From positions 124,001-188,000 of the forward strand of contig JBCCGG010000002.1 of NCBI GenBank assembly GCA_039029395.1: 64,000 nt of DNA, in the 5' to 3' direction. This stretch comes from JBCCGG01 sp039029395 (lineage in GTDB: Bacteria; Pseudomonadota; Alphaproteobacteria; Kiloniellales; JAKSDN01). Made by a program: the position numbers and the translations under genes. How positions within the stretch are numbered: the stretch's first letter is position 1; every line of letters begins with the position of its first letter. This document shows positions 51,933-60,136 of this stretch, one piece after another. The notes under the pieces are model-generated. The model saw only the letters and a program-made list of their open reading frames with translations. It searched no databases and was not told the origin of the DNA.

Positions 51933-52253
51933 TTAGAAGCGCCGCGCTGGCGGAACGACAGAGATGGAATCAACGAAATCCCGCAGGTCACTGGGAACGG
52001 GAATGTTTCCCTCGGCGACTTGCCCGGCTGGCGCACCTGCATCATGTTCACCAGGGGGCAGGGCTGGGACATACTTGAGCGAGGTTCCAAAGATCTTCTC
52101 GAACGACTCTGTGGATCCGCGGAGCGAAAGCGTCGCGCGGCCCCGAGCCGTCGTCTCGAAACCAAGAGCGCGCGCTATGTCGATCGCCTGCGCACAATCC
52201 TCCGGTGTCCGCTTACCCCTCTTTAGAACCACAGCTAGAGTTACAGCGCTCAA
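51933..52253 (-). CDS. Stand-alone protease propeptide-like protein (putative inhibitor/chaperone)
   Basis: A 106-residue protein homologous to the propeptide of the downstream subtilase: CAQAIDIARALGFETTARGR, then STESFEKIFGTSLK align with residues ~80-122 there, including the identical FEKIFGT. No catalytic domain follows. It ends with a proline-rich, acidic tail. It is the first gene of a two-gene operon (30-nt gap). Free propeptides of subtilases can act as inhibitors or folding helpers; that role is inferred. Confidence 0.7.
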   Translation of the reverse strand: MSAVTLAVVLKRGKRTPEDCAQAIDIARALGFETTARGRATLSLRGSTESFEKIFGTSLKYVPALPPGEHDAGAPAGQVAEGNIPVPSDLRDFVDSISVVPPARRF

Positions 52254-52439
52254 TGCTCTGCCACTTTCTCACCGCTTGGGAGACCTAGGCTAAACAGCCT
52301 GGATGGAAACTCCCACCATCTGGTGCACTAAATGCCCCAATCATTATACAAATATGCGCCAAATACAACCAAAACGGCAAGGCGCTTCTGCCAAATTCTC
52401 GAGCTTCTTGTTCATACCTTCAAGGCCCCCTTACCCTCT

Positions 52440-52695
52440 GTGATGTTGTGAGGACGGCCTCGAGCCGCACGTCCTCTGGATCGCTTTCCATGCGGGCCAT
52501 GCTTGTCGAGGCTGCCAGGCGTTGAGCGTGCTCGCGTTCTATTCGGCGATCGGCTTGCTGCACCACCTGATCTAAGCGGCGCTTGCGATCGGCCGCTGGG
52601 TGGTTGCCACGCCCTGCATCGCGGTCGCCGCCTTCTGGACCGGCCAGCGGGTCAACCAAATCCTAGAGGTCTTCTGGCCCTCCGGGCAGGCGTGA
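52440..52695 (+). pseudogene. Decayed copy of the hupE 3' end
   Basis: From ~52525 the DNA follows the end of hupE (50017-50188) base for base with scattered changes: gtgctcgcg(t/a)tctat, then gatcggccgctgg, tcgcggtcgccgccttctgg and caaatcct(a/c)gaggtc. Around 52515 a 1-nt gap breaks the frame and a TAA interrupts the block near 52572. The last part reads FWTGQRVNQILEVFWPSGQA then TGA. Upstream similarity fades by ~52440. It places the peptidase genes between an intact and a broken hupE end. Confidence 0.75.
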
Positions 52696-52711
52696 CGAGC
52701 CTCGCCGGGCG

Positions 52712-53122
52712 CTAGACGGGAGTCGGTCGCAAGGACGCCACAACCTTGGCCGCTTCCGCCAGCATTTCGGCGACCTTGGCAGCGGTCTCGGCAAACTTCT
52801 CAATCTGTTTTAGATGATTGAGATCGTCCGTGAGCTGCTGATTGATCGCATTGATTTCGTTCACCAGGGCCGCCACTTCGGGCGCGCTATCAAGAGCATC
52901 GAGCGTGTTGAGGCTCAGCTCCTGAAGCGCTTCCGCGAGCTCCAGGCGGGTCGCGGCGATTTGCTTTCGCCGGGCGACCTCGTCGGCGGTCAAGGGCCGA
53001 CCGGCGCGAAAGGCGGCGACCTTGATCGCCTTGCGCTCGGCGGCCAGTTCTCCGTCGAGCTGCGCAATGGCGTCGCGGGTGGTCTGGAAGGTGGTGCGAA
53101 TCTCTTCGATCGTCTCGGGCAT
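52712..53122 (-). CDS. Coiled-coil hypothetical protein
   Basis: A 136-residue, highly helical protein without cysteines or signal peptide: long heptad-like stretches (TFQTTRDAIAQLDGELAAER; FAETAAKVAEMLAEAAKVVA). AGAGGGGG precedes the ATG. Located 39 nt downstream of the lipoprotein gene on the same strand, thus probably co-transcribed. No recognised family; possibly a partner of that lipoprotein. Confidence 0.65.
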   Translation of the reverse strand: MPETIEEIRTTFQTTRDAIAQLDGELAAERKAIKVAAFRAGRPLTADEVARRKQIAATRLELAEALQELSLNTLDALDSAPEVAALVNEINAINQQLTDDLNHLKQIEKFAETAAKVAEMLAEAAKVVASLRPTPV

Positions 53123-53161
53123 GTGAATTTCCCCCTCTTCAGGGTCCGGAAAAGGTTTGGC

Positions 53162-54124
53162 TCACTCGTCGCCGGCGGCCGTTTTGAATTCCTTGACGAT
53201 GGTCTCGAAGGCCTCGGCCCGCGCCACGAGATTCTGGATCGCGGCAATGGCCTCGGACAGCGAAATGTCGCCGTTGAGCTCGTCCGTCAACTTGCCGTGG
53301 GCCTCAGCGAAGGCCTGTAGCGGGCGGGCACTGGTCGCGCGCAGAGCCACGTCGTAGTTCGCCGCCGCGGTCACATAGGCGTCGATAGCTTGTGGCGTCG
53401 GCGTCGACGCGTCGTCGAATGTCTCCTGCTTGGCGACAAACTCTTTCGAGGCCGCGCCGAGTTGATAGTCCGATGCCACCTTCGAGATCGTGTCGTAGAA
53501 GCCCGACAGCCGCACGATAACCGGCTGTGCCGTCCTTGTCGCTTTCCGCAGAGCCGCGAACTTCACGTAGTCGACGTACTGCCCGATCAGCCAATTGATG
53601 GCATTTTCCGCCGGCTCTCTATAGGTCTGAATCGCGCCGGCATCGGGGCCGCCGGCCTCTTGGATCGTGGTTTCGATCTCGGCCAAGCTGCCCAAAGCGG
53701 CATTGGCGCTTGTCGTGACCTGGTTGACCGTATCGGCATCGACGATGGCCTTGAGATTGGCGACGTAGAGCTTCAAGCCGGCAAGCCCCGCTTTTGCCGT
53801 GGGAATGACCGATGTCGCCGGATAGGGCCGGGCCGTACCATCCTTGAACATGATCTCGAGGCTGCAGGTCTTGGCGTTCAGTGCGCAGGTGTCATCGGCC
53901 GTCACCAGCAGCGCTTTCCCGTCGGCGATCTCCTCTTTCCATCGCGTGTTGCGGGCCGCGGTTATCTCTTGATCGAGCTCATTGATCGTGTTGATGGACT
54001 GATCCACCGCGCCGGCCATGTCGTCGATTGGCTGCTTGTAATCGGCGACCGAGCAGGCCGACACCGCAAGCAGGCCCGATAGGCCCAAGGCGCAATAGAG
54101 GAATCCGCGACCCCGGCGAGACAC
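53162..54124 (-). CDS. Putative lipoprotein, helical, function unknown
   Basis: From GTG 54124 the product is 320 residues with a lipoprotein signal (FLYCALGLSGLLAVSAC, Cys as the lipidation site). The rest is alpha-helical and Ala-rich, with a disulfide-capable CALNAKTC pair. The frame remains open upstream to ATG 54352, but that longer N-terminus would place the signal ~75 residues in, so the GTG is preferred although its ribosome site is weak. It leads the coiled-coil gene downstream. No family recognised. Confidence 0.6.
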   Translation of the reverse strand: MSRRGRGFLYCALGLSGLLAVSACSVADYKQPIDDMAGAVDQSINTINELDQEITAARNTRWKEEIADGKALLVTADDTCALNAKTCSLEIMFKDGTARPYPATSVIPTAKAGLAGLKLYVANLKAIVDADTVNQVTTSANAALGSLAEIETTIQEAGGPDAGAIQTYREPAENAINWLIGQYVDYVKFAALRKATRTAQPVIVRLSGFYDTISKVASDYQLGAASKEFVAKQETFDDASTPTPQAIDAYVTAAANYDVALRATSARPLQAFAEAHGKLTDELNGDISLSEAIAAIQNLVARAEAFETIVKEFKTAAGDE

Positions 54125-54659
54125 AAACGTTAGATTCGCTCTGTCGAACCATCCCAGTGGGCACTGACCGCCACGCAATTCCTGCGCCGCTGGCTTAGGC
54201 GACCGGTCGAAGCCCGTTTCCAGGGGCAACAAATGAAAGAGACCGTAAATGGTTCGGAACATTCTTGAATCCGTCATCCCTAATACTCCCGGCATGTCAA
54301 AGGAATCTCCGGCTTGAATTGCCGATACCAACAGTACGCAAAGCCCGAACAACGGTAGCGTCTAGGGAACAGGGTGTCTATCGAATTGACAGAGTTGCAA
54401 CTGGTGCGTGCCTAGACATCAGCGAAACTCGCACAATGGCCAAAGTGTCAAAAATAGAGAGCGGCGTTCACCAGACCGGTTGCGACGTCATCGCCAACTG
54501 CCAAATGGACTCGTCTCGACGGGAACACTATCGTGGTCGTCTGCGGCGATCTGTTATCAGACGAGCGTTGGATGATTTGCTTGCCAGAGTGGCGAGTCGG
54601 TCAATCGCTCCTTGCGCGGCAGGTCTTCGACATGCAATCACGACAAGAAGGGGTCGGCT
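54125..54659. other. Divergent intergenic region, no gene supported
   Basis: About 535 bp between the lipoprotein and the metallophosphoesterase, GC visibly lower than the coding DNA. It contains the upstream open extension of the lipoprotein frame (to 54352) and short plus-strand frames without domain features. Confidence 0.45.
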
Positions 54660-55907
54660 GTGAGAACTCCACTGGTAAGATTTCTCTCGGCAGTAGGTGT
54701 GCTGTTGCTAGCTGAACAAGCGCAGGCCGAGGTGGTTCATCACTGGACCCAGATGCTTGGCGGCAGCACGCAGAGCTTCCGCGCCATCGTCAGCGACCAG
54801 GACTGTCCGGCGATCACCATTGACGGCGTCGAGACTCGAATGCATGTCCGCGCAAGGCCGATGCCGGACTTTCCCAATCTGGTTTGTGAGTTTGCCACCG
54901 ACGCGCCCGTCGCGCGCGCCGAGATGGGCAGCCTTCACTTCCCGCTGCGCCCGGAGCGCGCGGACCAAATCATCCTTGTCGGCGATACCGGATGCCGATT
55001 GAAAGAAGGCGCGCCGGTTCATGCCTGCAACGATCCCGTCGCCTGGCCATACGCTAAGATCGCTCGGGCGATCGCCGCAAAGGAGGCGGATCTCGCCATC
55101 CATCTGGGCGATTACTTCTATCGCGAGGTGCCGTGCCCGGATCCTGAACTCTGTGGGGAGGTCTTTGGCGACAACTGGCCAACCTGGGAAGCCGATTTCT
55201 TTGTCCCGAGCCAACCCATGCTGAACGCCCATGCCTTTGTGTTCGTGCGGGGAAACCACGAGAGCTGCGAGCGCGGCTGGCTCGGTTATCTCCGCTTTCT
55301 GGCGGCAGACCCCGTTCGCGCGCCGCTGATGTGCGACAACTATCAGGCGCCTTTTGTTGTCGAGTTCGAAGACCTGCAGCTGCCGGTCATAGACAGCTCG
55401 ACCCGGGACAGGGAGACCTACACATGGGATCGGCTGCGGGCCATGCGCAGGCAATTCATGGACGTTTTGCCCACGCTGGACCGAGAAACGCTGCTGCTGA
55501 CCCACACGCCGCTATGGGGCTATGGCAGCAAAAAACAGAATTCAACGGATATGGAGACGCTGGAGTCGATTCAGCGCGAAGCCTTCGCGCATATACTGCC
55601 GCGCCTGGTCACCGCGGTCATTGCCGGCGACCTTCACTTTGCGCAGGTCGTCAGCACACCCGGCAATCCGGTCCAAATCACCTTCGGCAATGGCGGTGTT
55701 TGGCTCTACACGACGCCAGAAGGGCAGGCCCGCGATCTGCCGGTTGGAAAGGGCGTGATGGGCGACATCTTCGGTTACAATCCCTTTGGTTTTGGCCAGA
55801 TCGACCGCGCACAAGGCACGTTCACCCTGACCTTCTTCGACGACAGCGGCGCGGTGGCCGGCGCCTGCGCCGCTCCGGTCTCCGTCGATAGCTGTGCCTT
55901 GGATTGA
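54660..55907 (+). CDS. Secreted metallophosphoesterase
   Basis: A 415-residue calcineurin-like phosphoesterase with an N-terminal signal (VRFLSAVGVLLLAEQAQAE). Metal-binding motifs are IILVGDTGC (GDxx), IHLGDYFYR (GDxxY), VRGNHESC (GNHE), LTHTPLWGY and IAGDLHFAQV (GDxH). GTG 54660 follows AAGAAGGGG. It is predicted to hydrolyse phosphoesters in the periplasm or outside. Single gene, with a strong terminator-like hairpin downstream. Confidence 0.85.
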   Translation: MRTPLVRFLSAVGVLLLAEQAQAEVVHHWTQMLGGSTQSFRAIVSDQDCPAITIDGVETRMHVRARPMPDFPNLVCEFATDAPVARAEMGSLHFPLRPERADQIILVGDTGCRLKEGAPVHACNDPVAWPYAKIARAIAAKEADLAIHLGDYFYREVPCPDPELCGEVFGDNWPTWEADFFVPSQPMLNAHAFVFVRGNHESCERGWLGYLRFLAADPVRAPLMCDNYQAPFVVEFEDLQLPVIDSSTRDRETYTWDRLRAMRRQFMDVLPTLDRETLLLTHTPLWGYGSKKQNSTDMETLESIQREAFAHILPRLVTAVIAGDLHFAQVVSTPGNPVQITFGNGGVWLYTTPEGQARDLPVGKGVMGDIFGYNPFGFGQIDRAQGTFTLTFFDDSGAVAGACAAPVSVDSCALD

Positions 55908-55982
55908 GCTGTTCGCCGGTATGGTCGGCGAGCGGCCAACCCGGGTTGGAGCGCTCCGGTCCGCGGAATTGGCGTGAGGACC

Positions 55983-56011
55983 GCGGCCCCGCCGATTGAT
56001 GGCGGGGCCGC
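55983..56011. terminator. Strong hairpin between convergent metallophosphoesterase and SGNH hydrolase genes
   Basis: GCGGCCCCGCC (55983-55993) pairs perfectly with GGCGGGGCCGC (56001-56011) around GATTGAT. It lies between two converging genes and could stop transcription from both. No long T-tract. Confidence 0.65.
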
Positions 56012-56044
56012 TATGTCAAGGGGATCGACTTCGAATGGCCTTGC

Positions 56045-57169
56045 TTACTTGCCCGTCCGCATCGCCTTGCCGATAAGCTGCGACTCCTTGTCCAGGGCCA
56101 TGAGATTCACGCCGAAGTACTTCCGCGTGGCACGGGCAACGCATTTTACATACTTGCGTTTCCTGCGGAAATCCTCCCGCACGCAGCGCACGGCGATGAA
56201 GGCGCCCAGGCCGGCCCAGGTGTGAACGGCCGTGGTCGGATGCTGCTCGTCGTACCAGAAGGCCCCGGGCGCCGGGTCGGGCTCGGACAGCTCGCAAAAG
56301 GGGAAGATCGTCGTGATCAGGCAGCCGCTGGCCGGGCCCGCGCCGAAGACCGGCTGGCTCGCCGGATCGATGAAGCCGAAGACCTCGGGATAGGCCAAGA
56401 GGGTTGCGATCAAGGCGTTCATGTCCGGCGCGACGATGTCGATTCCCGGAAGCGAGCCCTCGAGGCTCTCAAGCTCCGCCGCAAGCAGGGCGTTGAAGGC
56501 CGCCGTCGCGGCGCTCAGCGGCTCGGCCAGGCCGGCCAACTGGGCCAGAGGCGTGCTGCCGAGATCGGGTAGATTGATGACCAGGAAGTGCCGTGCCCCC
56601 AGGTCGTAGAGCGTGGTGATGGCGTTGCCGATGTTGGCCGCGCTGACCTCCGGGGGAATGCCGTTTGGCGGTGGGATGATGAAGTCGTTCGATCCGCTCC
56701 AGACGATGTAAAGCGCATCCGGGTTGGCGCCGGTGCCCGCGAAGGACAGGATCTCCGAGAAGGACGGTGGCAGGAACGGATTGTTGGGGTCGCCGGAAAT
56801 CTGGCCGTTCAATCCCGGTACAATGGAAAGGCCGTCCGGCGTGAAGTTCGAGCCCCCGGTCTGGGATCCGCCCCAGGCGAAGTTGACGCTTTGGGTCGAA
56901 AGATCGGTGGCTGCTAGGGACGGCGTCAAGCTCTCGCCGTACGCCATGGCCAAACGATCGACCCAGATCAGGCCGTTGGAAAAGCGGCCATCGCTATAGG
57001 CCATCGGGTCCGGTGTCAGGCCGCCGGAGCCGATAAAGACGTTGCCGCTGTCTGAGACACTGTCACCAAACACGAATATCTGATCGTACGCGAGGGCGCG
57101 GTGGGCACCCGTGAGCGACAGGACGGTAATGACCAGGGCGCCAAGCACCCTCAGACACACATGCCGCAT
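56045..57169 (-). CDS. SGNH/GDSL-family lipolytic esterase, secreted
   Basis: A 374-residue autotransporter-passenger-like GDSL hydrolase without beta-barrel. Signal peptide (LRVLGALVITVLSLTGAHRA). SGNH blocks: FGDSVSDSGN (catalytic Ser), FAWGGSQT (Gly), WSGSNDF (Asn) and DEQHPT near residue 320 (Asp-His). The last ~50 residues are unusually basic (REDFRRKRKYVKCVARATRK). ATG 57169 has GAGGAG upstream. It likely cleaves esters outside the cytoplasm. Confidence 0.85.
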   Translation of the reverse strand: MRHVCLRVLGALVITVLSLTGAHRALAYDQIFVFGDSVSDSGNVFIGSGGLTPDPMAYSDGRFSNGLIWVDRLAMAYGESLTPSLAATDLSTQSVNFAWGGSQTGGSNFTPDGLSIVPGLNGQISGDPNNPFLPPSFSEILSFAGTGANPDALYIVWSGSNDFIIPPPNGIPPEVSAANIGNAITTLYDLGARHFLVINLPDLGSTPLAQLAGLAEPLSAATAAFNALLAAELESLEGSLPGIDIVAPDMNALIATLLAYPEVFGFIDPASQPVFGAGPASGCLITTIFPFCELSEPDPAPGAFWYDEQHPTTAVHTWAGLGAFIAVRCVREDFRRKRKYVKCVARATRKYFGVNLMALDKESQLIGKAMRTGK

Positions 57170-57559
57170 TGGCTCTCCTCTCTTGAGCTGTACTGGGATT
57201 GCTTTACTCGACATCCGCCGAGACAAAAGTAACGAGAGCAACAGACGACGCCGCTCCTCCTGTTTGCGTCATAATCCCCAATTTATGTTGACATCGAGTT
57301 TACCTCGCCCGTCGATTGAGCCGCGATGTCGCACATATCCCGCCCATCGTGTGCGTGAAGTCCGCGCTCGGCGCCATCCGGATGAAACCCTCGGGAGGCG
57401 AAGCCCGTTAGGGGAGAGGCGCGGGCCGCCTAAATCCCCAGTGAATCAATAAATCCGAACCAACAGCCAATATATTTATATTTTATCTAATCAGCCAAAC
57501 TCCTTAGATTGACGGGCAGATCCGCTGAAGATCTCGGAAAGCCACAAAGGGGCCGAACA
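57170..57559. other. Divergent intergenic region, no gene supported
   Basis: 390 bp between the SGNH hydrolase and the monooxygenase. An AT-rich run (aatatatttatattttatct, about 57468-57489) just upstream of the monooxygenase is the likely promoter region. No tRNA or repeat recognised. Confidence 0.45.
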
Positions 57560-58858
57560 ATGTCGATCGAGAAAGTAGAGACGCTGGTGGTTGGCGGCGG
57601 CCAGGCCGGCTTGGCGATGAGCGAGCACTTGAGCAACTGCGGTGTGCCTCACCTGGTGCTGGAGCGCCATCGCATCGCCGAACGCTGGCGCTCGGAACGA
57701 TGGGACTCTTTGGTGGCCAACGGTCCGGCCTGGCATGACCGCTTTCCGGGCCTGGAGTTTTCCGATACCGACCCCGATGCCTTCGCCCCGAAGGAGAAGG
57801 TCGCGGACTACTTCGTCGCCTACGCGGAAAAGATCGCTGCGCCCATCCGCTGCGGCGTGGAGGTGAAGGAGGTCCGAAGGATGGCTGGCCGGCCCGGCTT
57901 CCGTGTCGAGACGTCGGAGGGCGTGATCGAGGCGACCAGCGTGGTTGCCGCCACCGGGCCCTTCCAACGCCCCGTCATTCCGGCCGTGGTGCCCGAGGTC
58001 GAGGGACTGACCCAGATCCATTCCAATGCCTACCGCAATCCCGGCCAATTGCCCGAGGGTGCGGTCCTGGTGGTCGGCGCGGGCTCTTCAGGGGTGCAGA
58101 TCGCCGACGAGCTTTTGCGCTCGGGCAAGCGTGTTTACCTCTCGGTCGGTCCGCACGACCGCCCGCCCCGCAGCTATCGCGGGCGCGACTTCGTCTGGTG
58201 GCTGGGGGTCCTGGGCAAGTGGGATGCCGAGGCCATGGAGCCGGGCACGGAACACGTCACGATCTCGGTGAGCGGCGCTCACGGCGGCCGAACCGTCGAC
58301 TTCCGGCGCCTTGCCGCCCAAGGCATGACGCTGGTCGGCCGAACCGAATCCTACAAGGATGGCGCGCTGAGCTTCGCCCCGGATCTCGCGGAGAACATTG
58401 CGCAAGGAGACAACAATTACCTGTCCCTGTTGGACGAGGCCGATGCCTACATCGCCCGCAATGGCCTGGATCTTCCCGAGGAGCCTGAAGCCCGGAACAT
58501 CGCGCCCGACCCCCAATGCATGACCGACCCCATTCGCGAGCTGAACCTGGCCGAGGCCGGCATTACCTCGATCCTTTGGGCAACGGGCTTTGCCGTCGAT
58601 TTCAGTTGGTTGAAGGTCGACGCCTTCGACGAGAACGGCAAGCCGAAGCATCAGCGTGGCGTTTCCGCCGAGCCCGGGATTTACTTCCTGGGATTGCCTT
58701 GGCAGTCGCGGCGAGGCTCCTCCTTCATTTGGGGTGTGTGGCACGATGCCAAGCACTTGGCTGACCACATCTCCACCCAACGCAAGTATCTGGCGTACCG
58801 GCGCTCCGGGCAGGGCAACTCGGAAGGCGGCTACCAAAAGATCGTGGCGGCCGAATGA
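57560..58858 (+). CDS. Flavin-containing monooxygenase / NAD(P)-binding oxidoreductase
   Basis: A 432-residue FAD-dependent oxidoreductase. First Rossmann motif ETLVVGGGQAGLAMSEHLSN (~7-26), second AVLVVGAGSSGVQIADELLR (~175-194). WDSLVANGPAWHDRFPG in the substrate half is typical of CzcO/Baeyer-Villiger-related proteins. ATG 57560 follows AAAGGGG. Likely oxygenates a small substrate using NADPH. A strong hairpin (58913-58938) follows. Confidence 0.85.
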   Translation: MSIEKVETLVVGGGQAGLAMSEHLSNCGVPHLVLERHRIAERWRSERWDSLVANGPAWHDRFPGLEFSDTDPDAFAPKEKVADYFVAYAEKIAAPIRCGVEVKEVRRMAGRPGFRVETSEGVIEATSVVAATGPFQRPVIPAVVPEVEGLTQIHSNAYRNPGQLPEGAVLVVGAGSSGVQIADELLRSGKRVYLSVGPHDRPPRSYRGRDFVWWLGVLGKWDAEAMEPGTEHVTISVSGAHGGRTVDFRRLAAQGMTLVGRTESYKDGALSFAPDLAENIAQGDNNYLSLLDEADAYIARNGLDLPEEPEARNIAPDPQCMTDPIRELNLAEAGITSILWATGFAVDFSWLKVDAFDENGKPKHQRGVSAEPGIYFLGLPWQSRRGSSFIWGVWHDAKHLADHISTQRKYLAYRRSGQGNSEGGYQKIVAAE

Positions 58859-58912
58859 GGGCGGTGACCCCAGGCCCAATCCAAGGGCTGCGAACCTAGA
58901 GCACACAAATTG

Positions 58913-58938
58913 GGCCACGGCCGCGCGGGGCCGTGGCC
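58913..58938 (+). terminator. Hairpin downstream of the monooxygenase gene
   Basis: GGCCACGGCC (58913-58922) pairs perfectly with GGCCGTGGCC (58929-58938) around GCGCGG, about 55 bp after the stop. Typical of a GC-rich intrinsic-like terminator without T-tract. Confidence 0.6.
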
Positions 58939-59030
58939 GACGAGGAAGCGAGCCTACGCACGCCGTTCGCGGGCCGATTTTCTGCTAGACTGGGAGGATC
59001 CTAAGGCAATCTCGGCAAAATGAACCTGAC

Positions 59031-60128
59031 ATGGGCTACCAGCTCGTAAAGTACGACCCGCGGTACCGAGATGGCATCCTCCAGCTTCAAACCCACCTCT
59101 GGAGTCCCGATCACAAGCTGAACTCCGACTATTTCACCTGGAAGTACGACGAGAACCCCTACCTCGACGCGCCCCTCATCTATCTCGTGCTGCACGACCA
59201 GCGTGTCGTCGCCATGAGAGGCCTCTTTGGCGCGAAGTGGCATCTCGGCGCGACGGGCGACTCGATCCTTCTGCCCTGCGCCGGCGATACGACGATCGAC
59301 CCGGAGCACCGCAAGCGCGGACTGCTCCGAAAGCTGTTCCGCTTCATGTTGGCCGACCCCGCCGTCGCGGGATACCCTTTCTTGCTGAGCCTGAGCGCGG
59401 GCCAAGCGGTCTACTTCGCGCAGTTGAAAGAAGGCTGGCGTGTCATCGCGCCCTACGACACGGTCTTGCGCGCCCCGACGATCGTCAAGTCATCCAAGCT
59501 CAGGCCGATCAGGCGGCTTGCGCGGCGCCTTGCCGGCCGATCGCTTGCCAGAATGCTGCTCAGCGCCGCGGAGCGCGCCAAGGGCAGCGGCAAGAGGACC
59601 GACCGGGTGCGGCTTTCCGAGGCGCCGCGGCCCGATGACATGGCAAACCTGGTCGCGCGCATGGGCCGGCCGGACAAGATCTGCCACGTCAGGGATCGTG
59701 ACTACTTTGCCTGGCGGTTCCGCTCACCGCTCGCCAATTACCGATATGTCTACTGGCAGGGCACGGCCCTGGAGGGCTTCATGGTGCTGCGCGTGCTGCC
59801 CCATGCGATCGGCACCGCCAACATCGTCGAGTGGCAGGCGGCCAACGACGACGTCTTGCGCGACATGCTGCTCGCGGCGATCTGGGAGGTGGGTTACGGC
59901 GGCATCGCCATCTGGACCGCCACGCTGCCACAGACCGCGATCGACCTCTTGCACGGCCTTGGCTTCTCGCCGGCTGACGACGACGGCGCCGATGGGTCCT
60001 TCCGGCCCTCGATTCTGACCACCTGCGACGCCAAGACCGATGCGGAGACCGACTGGATGCTCGCGGACCGGTCCATTACAGATCACCGGAACTGGGACCT
60101 TCGCATGCTCAACTCGGACGCCCACTGA
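59031..60128 (+). CDS. GNAT family N-acetyltransferase
   Basis: A 365-residue protein with one clear GNAT core in the first ~130 residues (GDTTIDPEHRKRGLLRKLFR holds the acetyl-CoA-binding Q/RxxGxG/A-like loop) and a second, less conserved half that resembles the C-terminal part of longer GNAT enzymes. Substrate unknown. A GGAGGATC stretch lies ~35 nt upstream, so it may be translated with a leader. Converges on the pnkp gene (8-nt gap). Confidence 0.8.
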   Translation: MGYQLVKYDPRYRDGILQLQTHLWSPDHKLNSDYFTWKYDENPYLDAPLIYLVLHDQRVVAMRGLFGAKWHLGATGDSILLPCAGDTTIDPEHRKRGLLRKLFRFMLADPAVAGYPFLLSLSAGQAVYFAQLKEGWRVIAPYDTVLRAPTIVKSSKLRPIRRLARRLAGRSLARMLLSAAERAKGSGKRTDRVRLSEAPRPDDMANLVARMGRPDKICHVRDRDYFAWRFRSPLANYRYVYWQGTALEGFMVLRVLPHAIGTANIVEWQAANDDVLRDMLLAAIWEVGYGGIAIWTATLPQTAIDLLHGLGFSPADDDGADGSFRPSILTTCDAKTDAETDWMLADRSITDHRNWDLRMLNSDAH

Positions 60129-60136
60129 ACCGTGCC

